The position numbers and the translations under genes are program-made. The notes beneath the pieces were generated by a model. It was not told the origin of the DNA. It saw nothing but the letters and a program-made list of their open reading frames with translations, and did not search any database. From assembly GCA_964473395.1 (NCBI GenBank), contig CAYYOW010000060.1:1-14056 (forward strand): a DNA stretch of 14,056 nt, in the 5' to 3' direction. Below are positions 1 to 7,807 of this stretch, in pieces (positions within the stretch are counted from its first letter, which is position 1; the number at the start of each line of letters is the position of its first letter). Source of the stretch: Sulfidibacterium sp964473395. GTDB lineage: Bacteria > Bacteroidota > Bacteroidia > Bacteroidales > F082.

Positions 1-2694
1 TCCAGCCGTACTATTGACATTAACCCTGATGACATTGCTTCCATGTCTGTTTTGAAAGGTGGTGCAGCAACTGCTCTTTATGGATTAAGAGCTGCAAACG
101 GTGCTATTCTTATTACTACAAAACACGGGAAGAAACAAAAAGGTCTGAGTATTAATTATAATACTTCTACTAAACTGGAACAAATATCCCAGGTCCCTGC
201 TTTGCAGAATAAATATGCACAGGGTGGCTTTTTGTATGCCGCATATTATAACCAATATGGTTACAATGTATCTGCCTATCAGGATCCCGATTCCCACTTT
301 TACAATGGAACTTCCTGGGGCCCGGCAATAGATACCCTGAGATATACAACCAATCCAAAATATGTTCCCGGTGATGTCCCTTATTCTTTTGGTGGAACAA
401 CTTCTATGGCCGACTATATGAAATATTGGGATCCCAACGGTCGTATTGTTGGCAAAAGCAGCCCCTGGGCTTCAAACAAAAAAGTGAATACTTATAACCC
501 TTATGACTTTTTCCAAACCGGAGTTTCCCTGTACAATAATGTGAGTGTTTCAGGTGGAAATGATGTTACCACATTCTATGCTTCACTCTCCAATACTAAT
601 GTTAAGGGCGTTGTTCCCAACAATACATTAAACAGAACAACATTTAGTTTGAATGCTTCTCATAAACCAGCCAAAAACTTGAAGATTAGCGCTATTATGA
701 ATTATACCAATACTGTCGCTAACCGTAAACAACAGGGAAGTAACCTTTCCGGCGTCATGTTGGGTTTGATGAGAACTCCTCCTACCTTTAATGATGCTTA
801 CGGATATGTATTTAACGGTACATACAGACATGGCCAACAAAGAACTTACCGGAACGGTAAAGGTTATGATAACCCCTATTGGGTGGCCAACAAGATTAAT
901 TACAACGATGAGGTTAACCGTGTTTTCGGTACTTTCACTACCGAATGGAATATTAACCAATACGTGAAATTAACCTATCGTGGCGGTCTTGATTTTTACA
1001 ATTATTATTCAACAAATAATTTTGCCATAGGCTCAAGAGGTAATCCGGAAGGATACTCCAGTCCTAACGAGTATTTTAGCATGGACCTTAATCAGGATGT
1101 TTTTGCTAATTTTAAAAAGGATCTCAGCAAAGATTTTACATTGACGGCTATGGTCGGTTTTAATATGTATCAGAGACGCTACAAAAGGGTTACTGCTGAA
1201 GCCAACGGACTTGTTATCCCCGGTTTCTTTGATGTTTCCAATACCAATGATGTAAAAGGGTATCAGGGACAAAGTTCGCACAGAACCCGCGCCTGGTATT
1301 ATGATGTATCTCTCTCCTATCAGAATATGCTCTATTTGGATGTTACCGGCCGTTATGAAGGTTCTACGACTTTGCCGGCAGACAAAAATTCATTTTTCTA
1401 TCCCTCGGTAAGTGGGAGTTGGGTGTTTTCACAATTGCCATGGCTAAAGAACTCAAATATACTGTCGTTTGCTAAACTGCGTGCTTCTTATGCTATTACT
1501 GCCAACGTTCCTGGTGCTTACCGTACGGATACCTACTTTTATCAGGCTGCTGCCAATGATGGCTGGACCAATGGTATTAGTTTCCCATTTTTGGGCGTAA
1601 ATGGATATTCCAATGGTTATACTTTGGGAAGCAGTATCTTAAAACCTGAAAAATCCAAAGAATGGTCCGTTGGGTTCGATGCTCGTTTCCTGAAAAGTCG
1701 TTTCAGAATCGATGCCGACTATTACCAGCGTATAAACAGTGACTTGCTGTTGAATGTACCTACTGCTCCTTCTTCCGGCTATGGCCAAAGATATATGAAT
1801 GCTGCCGAAATGAAAACTACCGGAATTGAACTGTTAATATCAGCTGATATTGTGAAAACAAGAAATCTGTTGTGGAATGTTACTGTAAACTGGTCAAATC
1901 CTAATTCTGTTGTTACAAAGCTTGCCCCCGGAGTACCTAATGTATTTCTTGGTGGATTTACTGAGCCTCAGGTAAGAGCAGTAGCCGGAACACAGTATCG
2001 TACTATTTATGGTAATGACTGGGTAAGAGATAAATCAGGTAACTTAGTAATAGACAACAATCCGAACGATGAATTTTATGGTTATCCTATTCCTTCCTCC
2101 ACTACCAGTAAGTTAGGCTCTATTCAGGCCAAATGGACCATGGGTATTACCAATTCATTAACATACAAAGGTTTAAGCTTTTCATTTCTGATTGACATTA
2201 AACATGGTGGACAGATGTGGAACGGAACTCTTGGTGCTTTGAATTACTTTGGTATGAGCAAACAGACCGAAGATCGTAACAAAGATTACGTGTGGAAAGG
2301 GGTTATGGGACATGTTGATCCTGCCACAGGAGCTGTTGTTGCCACCACCACACCCAATACCCAAAAAGTTAAATTAGATGAAAATTGGAGATTCTGGGAT
2401 GGTTATGGTAGCGGTTTCACAGGCCCTTCATCACCTTACATTCAGGATGCCGGTTGGGTTCGTCTGCGGACGATTACTCTTTCTTATGACTTCAAAAAAT
2501 CTGTTATAAAAGATGTTACCTGGATTAAGCGTCTGAGCCTTTACCTCACCGGGTACAACTTATGGTTGTCCACACCTTACACAGGTATTGATCCCGAAAC
2601 AAGCTTATTGGGAGCTTCCAATGCGCAGGGTTTTGATTATTTTAATATGCCTGGCACAAAATCTTATACTGTCGGTTTAAAAATAGGATTTTAA
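1..2694 (+). CDS. SusC/RagA-like TonB-dependent outer-membrane transporter, 5' truncated by the window edge
   Basis: The frame is open from base 1, so the gene begins upstream and the ATG at 43 is internal. The 897 visible residues start inside the plug domain: the stretch IDINPDDIASMSVLKGG followed by ATALYGLRAANG (about residues 5-34) is the conserved end of the SusC plug. The rest is a long, aromatic-rich beta-barrel ending in Phe (VGLKIGF), the usual terminal strand recognised by the BAM complex. Aligned by eye with the complete SusC at 7808, roughly 208 N-terminal residues are missing (signal peptide, carboxypeptidase-regulatory-like domain, TonB box, most of the plug). Members of this family form a TonB-energised channel under a SusD lid and import oligosaccharides or peptides. 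A SusD gene follows after 29 bases, so the two are almost certainly one operon. The plug motif reads YGLRAANG where YGSRAANG is usual. Family assignment is secure; substrate is unknown. Confidence 0.96.
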   Translation, partial: SSRTIDINPDDIASMSVLKGGAATALYGLRAANGAILITTKHGKKQKGLSINYNTSTKLEQISQVPALQNKYAQGGFLYAAYYNQYGYNVSAYQDPDSHFYNGTSWGPAIDTLRYTTNPKYVPGDVPYSFGGTTSMADYMKYWDPNGRIVGKSSPWASNKKVNTYNPYDFFQTGVSLYNNVSVSGGNDVTTFYASLSNTNVKGVVPNNTLNRTTFSLNASHKPAKNLKISAIMNYTNTVANRKQQGSNLSGVMLGLMRTPPTFNDAYGYVFNGTYRHGQQRTYRNGKGYDNPYWVANKINYNDEVNRVFGTFTTEWNINQYVKLTYRGGLDFYNYYSTNNFAIGSRGNPEGYSSPNEYFSMDLNQDVFANFKKDLSKDFTLTAMVGFNMYQRRYKRVTAEANGLVIPGFFDVSNTNDVKGYQGQSSHRTRAWYYDVSLSYQNMLYLDVTGRYEGSTTLPADKNSFFYPSVSGSWVFSQLPWLKNSNILSFAKLRASYAITANVPGAYRTDTYFYQAAANDGWTNGISFPFLGVNGYSNGYTLGSSILKPEKSKEWSVGFDARFLKSRFRIDADYYQRINSDLLLNVPTAPSSGYGQRYMNAAEMKTTGIELLISADIVKTRNLLWNVTVNWSNPNSVVTKLAPGVPNVFLGGFTEPQVRAVAGTQYRTIYGNDWVRDKSGNLVIDNNPNDEFYGYPIPSSTTSKLGSIQAKWTMGITNSLTYKGLSFSFLIDIKHGGQMWNGTLGALNYFGMSKQTEDRNKDYVWKGVMGHVDPATGAVVATTTPNTQKVKLDENWRFWDGYGSGFTGPSSPYIQDAGWVRLRTITLSYDFKKSVIKDVTWIKRLSLYLTGYNLWLSTPYTGIDPETSLLGASNAQGFDYFNMPGTKSYTVGLKIGF

Positions 2695-2723
2695 TTATTG
2701 TTTAAACTATTAAATTTTTGACT

Positions 2724-4103
2724 ATGAAAAAAATAAATATAATAACTATTGCCACATTTGTTTTGGTGATGTTCTCTGTTACATCGTGCCAGAAAAAGTG
2801 GTTGGATCCTGCTACAAATAAGGATCCTAATGCGGTTACCGATGTTCCGGGATTTGTCCTATTGCCCTCTATCGAAGCCCAAATGGGGTACATTCTCGGT
2901 GGTATGGATGTTGTCGGAACAACTTCTATGTGGGATCAATATGCTTTAGGAGCAGCCCGTCAGTCTGCAGCCATTAATGGCTATATCTACAAAGAATCCG
3001 ATGTGGACAATGTCTGGAGTTCGTTTTACGATGGTGGAATGATGGATACCAAGATTTTGATGGATAAATCCACGAATCCCAAAACGTTTTCTCCTATTTA
3101 TGGCGGTATCTCCAAAGTGCTGATGGCCGTTTGGCTGGGAAATGCAACCGATTTATGGGGCGCTGTTCCTTATTCGGAGGCTTTCAAAGGAAATGCCAAC
3201 CTAACCCCCAAGTATGATTCACAACAACAGGTTTATGATACTATTCAAAGCCTGCTCACCGGTGCAATCAGTCTTTTGCAACAGTCTCCGACAGGTTTTG
3301 ACCAAAAGTTGTCAACCAGCGATTATATCTTTGGTGGAAATACTGATGCGTGGATTAAGACTGCCTGGGCACTGAAAGCCAGATATACATTGCATTTGTC
3401 AAACAAAAACAGCACCTGGGCTGCAGCTGTCATTAATATTATTGAAAACAAGAATATTATGACTGGCAACTCGGACGATATGACATTCAAATTTGGTACG
3501 GGTCCTTCTACACAAAACCCGATGTATCAATATGAGGATCAGCGGGGTGATATGAGAAATAATGTTGGATTCTTTAATTCTCTTTCCAATGATAACAACG
3601 ACCCTCGAAGTCTTATTTATAAGGCTCTGCCAGCCGGGTCTGATTATTTTGCCGGAATTTATTACGGAGAAAAGGATTCTCCTGTTGAACTCATGACCTA
3701 TTCTGAATTGATGTTTATTGCTGCCGAAGCTTATCATCAAGCCGGTGATTATGCTAATGCCAAAGCCTATATTATTAAAGGTATTACATCAAGTATAAAT
3801 AAATACAAAGGTTTGGATGCTGGTTATGATGCTGCTGCAGATGCGTGGCTTGCTGCCAAAGTAGCCTCTTATACCGGTACGGTAGATTCACCTTCGTTAC
3901 AGGAGATTATTCAGCAGAAATATGTTGCCGATTATCTGCAACCCGAATCATTTGTTGACTATCGCAGAACCGGTTTCCCGGCGTTGACACCTGTAAATAC
4001 AAGAGGTATTCCTGACAGGTATCCTTATGCTACTTCGGAAGTATTATATAATAAAAATACTCCCAAAACCACCCTTTACACAAAAATGTGGTGGCAGAAA
4101 TAG
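2724..4103 (+). CDS. SusD-like outer-membrane lipoprotein (SusD-like_2 type)
   Basis: This encodes a 459-residue surface lipoprotein, the ligand-binding lid of the SusC channel encoded just upstream. I chose the ATG at 2724 rather than the in-frame TTG at 2718 because it gives a clean lipoprotein signal (MKKINIITIATF...) with lipobox VTSC and acylated Cys22. The mature N-terminus (CQKKWLDPATNKDPNAVTDV) is typical of SusD families. Other family marks are GNATDLWGAVPYSEAF (139-154), MTYSELMFIAAEAYHQAGD (324-342, a TPR-like helix), YLQPESFVDYRRTGFP (404-419) and the proline/arginine segment IPDRYPY (429-435). Together these fit the SusD-like_2 group better than the classical SusD/RagB Pfam pair. 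Length is normal. The gene is followed by a hairpin terminator. Ligand specificity cannot be read from the sequence. Confidence 0.94.
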   Translation: MKKINIITIATFVLVMFSVTSCQKKWLDPATNKDPNAVTDVPGFVLLPSIEAQMGYILGGMDVVGTTSMWDQYALGAARQSAAINGYIYKESDVDNVWSSFYDGGMMDTKILMDKSTNPKTFSPIYGGISKVLMAVWLGNATDLWGAVPYSEAFKGNANLTPKYDSQQQVYDTIQSLLTGAISLLQQSPTGFDQKLSTSDYIFGGNTDAWIKTAWALKARYTLHLSNKNSTWAAAVINIIENKNIMTGNSDDMTFKFGTGPSTQNPMYQYEDQRGDMRNNVGFFNSLSNDNNDPRSLIYKALPAGSDYFAGIYYGEKDSPVELMTYSELMFIAAEAYHQAGDYANAKAYIIKGITSSINKYKGLDAGYDAAADAWLAAKVASYTGTVDSPSLQEIIQQKYVADYLQPESFVDYRRTGFPALTPVNTRGIPDRYPYATSEVLYNKNTPKTTLYTKMWWQK

Positions 4104-4146
4104 AAAATAACCAGAAAATGGTTATCCCTAAATAAGGCTATTTGAA

Positions 4147-4188
4147 CGAAAAAGAGACTGTTTCCGTAAGGGATGGTCTCTTTTTTCG
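4147..4188 (+). terminator. Intrinsic terminator after the first SusC/SusD pair
   Basis: The arm CGAAAAAGAGAC (4147-4158) is complementary to GTCTCTTTTTTCG (4176-4188), apart from one extra T. The loop is 17 bases. The A-run on the left and T-run on the right make it potentially active on both strands. It starts 43 bases after the SusD stop codon, a sensible position for ending the operon. Confidence 0.75.
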
Positions 4189-4413
4189 TCTTAAAAAAAC
4201 CATGCTCCATGGCCGTGGTCATGTTCTATTGGTTATTCCTTTATACTATGTTACAATAAATTGTTGTTGGATATTGATTAGCTACTTACCATAAACTCAG
4301 ACAGGGAATCTCCTGTTTTTAAGAAATAAGCCAAACTGCAGGAATCTTAAACCAGCTTTTCCCGCCTCTGCTGAGGCCAACGGTTGTTCTTTATTCAACA
4401 AAAACAGAAAATA

Positions 4414-4454
4414 CTCCAAAGTGCCACCGGGCAAACCCATACCCTTCTTTGGAG
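4414..4454 (+). promoter_or_regulatory. Leader hairpin upstream of the subtilase gene
   Basis: CTCCAAAG (4414-4421) is perfectly complementary to CTTTGGAG (4447-4454). Inside the loop a second small stem can form, TGCC (4422-4425) with GGCA (4430-4433), stacking directly on the first arm. The structure ends 41 bases before the ATG at 4496 and has no T-run after it, so it looks more like a structured 5' leader or an operator-like palindrome than a terminator. Function is unknown. Confidence 0.4.
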
Positions 4455-4495
4455 ATGTGAATCGTGCTTATTATTAATTAATTAATCAACTTACT

Positions 4496-7366
4496 ATGAA
4501 AAATCATATCAGAATCTTTTATTTGTCTTTTCTCGTTGCTTTTCTAAACATGTCACTCTTTGCCCAGACGGTTGATCCCAACGCCGTTGATGGTCAAATT
4601 TATTTTCAGCTTAAAGCGGCAGCTTCTGTTAGCCACCAGGGTATTAATGGTGCTGTTAATGTCAATAAGCTGGCTTTTATAAACGGACTGAAAGAGACTT
4701 ATCAGGTTACCCGTGTTAAACGCCCGTTTTATAAAGCTACGGATAGTCAGCTACAGCGCACTTATTTACTTTACTTTAAGGATATTAAAGATGTTGATAG
4801 TTTGATCAGTGCTTTAAATAAGAACAAAGATGTTGTTTATGCCGAAAAAGCTCCGCTGTTTAAAATCCTTTATGTGCCCAATGATCCTGATTACAATTCC
4901 AGCCCTAATCATAGATGGTTTCTCAATATTATCCAGGCAGCAAAGGCCTGGGACATACAAAAAGGGAATCCCAACATTAAAGTTGCTGTTCTTGATAATG
5001 CAATTGATATAAGTCACCCTGATTTACAAAGCAAAATCGTTGCTAAGATTGATCTTGCAAATAATGATGATGACCCAACACCTCCTAAACAGGATGCGGA
5101 ATGGACACACGGAACCCATGTTTCAGGTCTCGTGGGTGGTGCCACTGATAATGGTATTGGCATTGCCTCCATCGGTTTTAATATTAGTTTGATGGCTGTA
5201 AAAATCTCCAGAGATTCAACTAATGGGAAAAGCATGTCCTTTGGTTATCAGGGGATTGTGTGGGCTGCAGATCATGGCGCCAATGTAATAAGCATGTCGT
5301 GGGGCGGTCCGGGCTATTATAAGACTGGCCAGAATGTTGTTAACTATGCCTATAATAAAGGGTGTGTACTGGTGGGCGCTGCTGGAAACGATGGCGATGC
5401 CAGTGCTTTATATCCAGCTGATTACCATCATGTTATTTCGGTTGCATCCACTAATTCAGACGATACCAAGTCATCTTTTTCACAGTACGGGAAAGATGTT
5501 GATGTTTGTTCTCCCGGCGGTAGCGATACAAAAGGATATGGGATATTCAGTACTGTGGATTATGTTGCCTCCAAATACGGATATATGCAGGGTACTTCCA
5601 TGGCAACCCCTATCGTATCGGGGTTAGCCGGATTGATGCTTTCCGAGGATTCTACTTTAACACCTGAAAAACTCGAAGCTATTTTGAAAGCCACTTGTGA
5701 CAATATAGATGTAAAGAACCCCAGTTTTACAGGTATGCTTGGCGCCGGACGTATCGATGCCTATAAGGCTATAGAAGCCGTGAAAGATAGTATGGCGCTA
5801 CATACGATTATTGCAAACTTTATGGCCAGTACCGTTTCTATTCCCGAGGGATCTGATGTAAGTTTCACCAACTCATCTTCAGGCAATACTACCTCCTGGA
5901 GTTGGACATTCCAGGGAGGGACACCGTCTCATTCTACCTTAAAAAACCCTTCAAATATTAAATACACAAAGGCCGGTTCTTTTAAGGTAAGTCTGACTAT
6001 TTCTGATGGGACAAAAACAAATACAGAAACAAAAACTAATTTTATTTTGGTTTATCCACTGATTTCCGGGGCCTGGCTTCCTCAGGCTACTGGCTTTACA
6101 ACCCAAAGCCGGGGAGTTAACTATATCTCCATTGTCAGTCCCAATGTGGTTTGGGCTAATGCTTATGATGGTTCCGGTAATAGTTCGAATCCTTTGGAGT
6201 TCACAAAAACTGTTGATGGCGGTAGTGTATGGAAAACAGGTAAATACTCCGGCATGCCTACCGATTACGTTGTTTCCTGCATAACTGCTACCGATAGCAC
6301 CAATGCATGGATAGCAATGTACAGCAAAACAGGGACTTTAAGTCATGGAGGCATTTATGCAACCAATGATGGAGGAAAAACATGGAATCACCAAACTACA
6401 GCTACTTATAATGACAAAGCCTCTTTCCCTGATATCATCTATTTTTGGAATGACAAGGTTGGTGTAACTATGGGAGATCCCGTTAATAATTATTTTGAAA
6501 TCTATACCACTACTAACGGAGGGACAACATGGACACAGGTACCCAGTGGAAATATTCCTGTTGCATCTACCGGCGAAACCGGCTATACTGATTTGTATGC
6601 TGTTTATGGTAACACAATTTGGTTTGGGACGAGTGCTGGACGGGTGTATAAGTCAAAGGACAAGGGCCTTCACTGGACTGTTGCATCTACCGGGCTGACA
6701 GACTTTTCTACCCTGGGTTTCCATAACGATAGTATTGGAATAGCTACTTATACGAAGTATGATAAGTCAGGAACTATAACCAGCTACCAAATAAAGAAAA
6801 GTGTGGATGGTGGCACAACCTGGACAACCGTTACTCCTACCGGTGACTATTTTAAATCGGATATGGCAGTGATACCGGATGCTCCCGGAATGTTAGTCTC
6901 AACCGGCGTTTCTCAGGATTTGGCTAAAAGTGGTTCTGCTTATTCTTTGGATGAAGGGAATACCTGGACTATGCTCGATGACTCTATTCAATATACTTCC
7001 GTTAAATTTTATAATAGTGCTGTGGGCTGGGCCGGAGGATTTAATGAAAGCTCAACTTCCAGGGGAATATGGAAATGGCTTGGCATACCAACGACTGCCG
7101 TAAGGGATATTCCCGGTAAGAGTGGAATAAAGATTTATCCCAACCCATCCTCAGGTATTGTTCATTTTTACGTGCCGGAAGTAAAAAAGTTATTTGAAAT
7201 TTCTGTTTTTGATATACAGGGTAAGTTGATGAAGCATATTCAGGATAGAGTGGCAAATAGTTCACATGAATATACTTTGAACTTAAGGCAATTGAAAAAA
7301 GGAATTTATGTTGCTGTTCTCAAAGTAGATCAGACTGTTATAAAAAAGAAATTTATTATTAAATAG
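4496..7366 (+). CDS. Secreted S8 subtilisin-like protease with PKD domain, Asp-box repeats and T9SS sorting tail
   Basis: A 956-residue multidomain exoprotease. Residues 1-24 are a signal peptide (cut near LFAQ). About 25-125 form a propeptide ending in a typical VVYAEKAP segment. The S8 domain (about 130-430) carries Asp167 (VAVLDNAID), His205 (HGTHVSG), oxyanion Asn298 (GAAGNDG) and Ser368 (GTSMATP), so the triad is complete. Residues 436-520 are a PKD domain (SWSWTFQGG...). Residues 530-865 hold six Asp-box (BNR-like) motifs near 572, 622, 671, 719, 769 and 817, spaced about 50 residues apart, as in a beta-propeller. Residues 870-956 are a type A T9SS C-terminal domain (YPNPSSG at 881-887, GIYVAVLKV, final KKKFIIK), which directs passage through the type IX system and surface anchoring or release. 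The Asp motif is DNA instead of the usual DTG/DSG. The gene stands alone between two SusCD pairs. Protein class is secure; substrate is unknown. Confidence 0.95.
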   Translation: MKNHIRIFYLSFLVAFLNMSLFAQTVDPNAVDGQIYFQLKAAASVSHQGINGAVNVNKLAFINGLKETYQVTRVKRPFYKATDSQLQRTYLLYFKDIKDVDSLISALNKNKDVVYAEKAPLFKILYVPNDPDYNSSPNHRWFLNIIQAAKAWDIQKGNPNIKVAVLDNAIDISHPDLQSKIVAKIDLANNDDDPTPPKQDAEWTHGTHVSGLVGGATDNGIGIASIGFNISLMAVKISRDSTNGKSMSFGYQGIVWAADHGANVISMSWGGPGYYKTGQNVVNYAYNKGCVLVGAAGNDGDASALYPADYHHVISVASTNSDDTKSSFSQYGKDVDVCSPGGSDTKGYGIFSTVDYVASKYGYMQGTSMATPIVSGLAGLMLSEDSTLTPEKLEAILKATCDNIDVKNPSFTGMLGAGRIDAYKAIEAVKDSMALHTIIANFMASTVSIPEGSDVSFTNSSSGNTTSWSWTFQGGTPSHSTLKNPSNIKYTKAGSFKVSLTISDGTKTNTETKTNFILVYPLISGAWLPQATGFTTQSRGVNYISIVSPNVVWANAYDGSGNSSNPLEFTKTVDGGSVWKTGKYSGMPTDYVVSCITATDSTNAWIAMYSKTGTLSHGGIYATNDGGKTWNHQTTATYNDKASFPDIIYFWNDKVGVTMGDPVNNYFEIYTTTNGGTTWTQVPSGNIPVASTGETGYTDLYAVYGNTIWFGTSAGRVYKSKDKGLHWTVASTGLTDFSTLGFHNDSIGIATYTKYDKSGTITSYQIKKSVDGGTTWTTVTPTGDYFKSDMAVIPDAPGMLVSTGVSQDLAKSGSAYSLDEGNTWTMLDDSIQYTSVKFYNSAVGWAGGFNESSTSRGIWKWLGIPTTAVRDIPGKSGIKIYPNPSSGIVHFYVPEVKKLFEISVFDIQGKLMKHIQDRVANSSHEYTLNLRQLKKGIYVAVLKVDQTVIKKKFIIK

Positions 7367-7397
7367 TAATACGTCCAGTCTAAAAAGGTACGATTTT

Positions 7398-7451
7398 GAT
7401 TTCAACCACTTTTGCCCCTTGATTTCTCTTAAGGGGAAGTGGCTGAAAATC
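7398..7451. repeat. Imperfect inverted repeat, possible alternative hairpin downstream of the subtilase gene
   Basis: GATTTCA (7398-7404) pairs with TGAAAATC (7444-7451) with one bulged A. CCACTT (7406-7411) pairs with AAGTGG (7437-7442), and CCCCTT (7415-7420) with AAGGGG (7431-7436) after a three-base bulge TTG. The total is about 19 pairs around a 10-base loop. Its right arm is the same sequence that forms the left arm of the next hairpin, so the two cannot form together. Confidence 0.6.
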
Positions 7452-7494
7452 AATACTCCCTTTAGGAAGGGGTAAATACTGATTTTCATTTTTT
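7444..7494 (+). terminator. Probable intrinsic terminator of the subtilase gene
   Basis: TGAAAATCA (7444-7452) is perfectly complementary to TGATTTTCA (7480-7488). Inside, TACTCCCTT (7454-7462) pairs with AAGGGGTA (7467-7474) with one bulged T and a TAGG loop. Six T follow immediately (7489-7494). Stem plus T-run fits a rho-independent terminator about 80 bases after the subtilase stop codon at 7366. Confidence 0.6.
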
Positions 7495-7807
7495 ACCTTT
7501 CAGTACTTTTTTCAGTACGGATTTACCTCTAAAATAGAGATATATATCGTTAAATTTCTTTATGAAGGCCCTTTTTTGAGTGCTGTCCGGATGTTAATAT
7601 GCTGTGAATTATGAGCAATTATTCAGCCGGGTATTTTAGGTAAATTGCTTTTTAATACTTGTGCTTTTTCTAGTAAAAGATATAATAATCTGTAAATCAA
7701 CAGATAAGCGTAGTGATTTATAGAAATAAAAAAGATTAATATTTTTTATGAATTTTGTGAGAATATTTTAATTTTACACTTTAAATTTTTAACAAAAAAT
7801 TATCGTT

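Larger units (their letters stand above)
4104..4495. other. Non-coding interval between the SusD gene and the subtilase gene
   Basis: These 392 bases hold no convincing ORF. Beyond the terminator at 4147-4188 I see small inverted repeats: ACCATG/CGTGGT around 4199-4219 (with one G-T wobble), ACAGG/CCTGT at 4301-4316 followed by four more T, and GCCTC/GAGGC at 4364-4377. A longer hairpin at 4414-4454 is listed separately. No perfect TAnnTTTG -7 element was found upstream of the subtilase start, so its promoter is not identified. No known riboswitch was recognised. Confidence 0.6.
7367..7807. other. Non-coding interval between the subtilase and the second SusC gene
   Basis: These 441 bases contain no credible gene. 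The first third holds two overlapping hairpins listed separately (7398-7451 and 7444-7494). Further on are a direct repeat CAGTAC flanking a T-run (around 7501-7518), a small CTCTA/TAGAG hairpin near 7528-7540, and AGCAATT (7614-7620) complementary to AATTGCT (7643-7649) followed by five T. The last 130 bases are extremely A/T-rich, as is common before Bacteroidota genes. The best -7 candidate is GAATTTTG at 7750-7757, one base off TAnnTTTG and with no -33 partner, so I do not call a promoter. Confidence 0.55.

Noticed and set aside
2718..2723. In-frame TTG start two codons before the SusD ATG
   Set aside because: The ATG at 2724 gives a normal lipoprotein signal; the TTG only adds Met-Thr and has no better ribosome-binding context.
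4299..4320. Hairpin ACAGG/CCTGT followed by four more T
   Set aside because: A 5-bp stem is weak and a better terminator for the same operon lies at 4147-4188; noted only as part of the intergenic description.
7750..7757. GAATTTTG as a -7 element for the second SusC operon
   Set aside because: It misses the first T of TAnnTTTG and there is no TTG at a suitable distance upstream, in a region so A/T-rich that near matches are expected.
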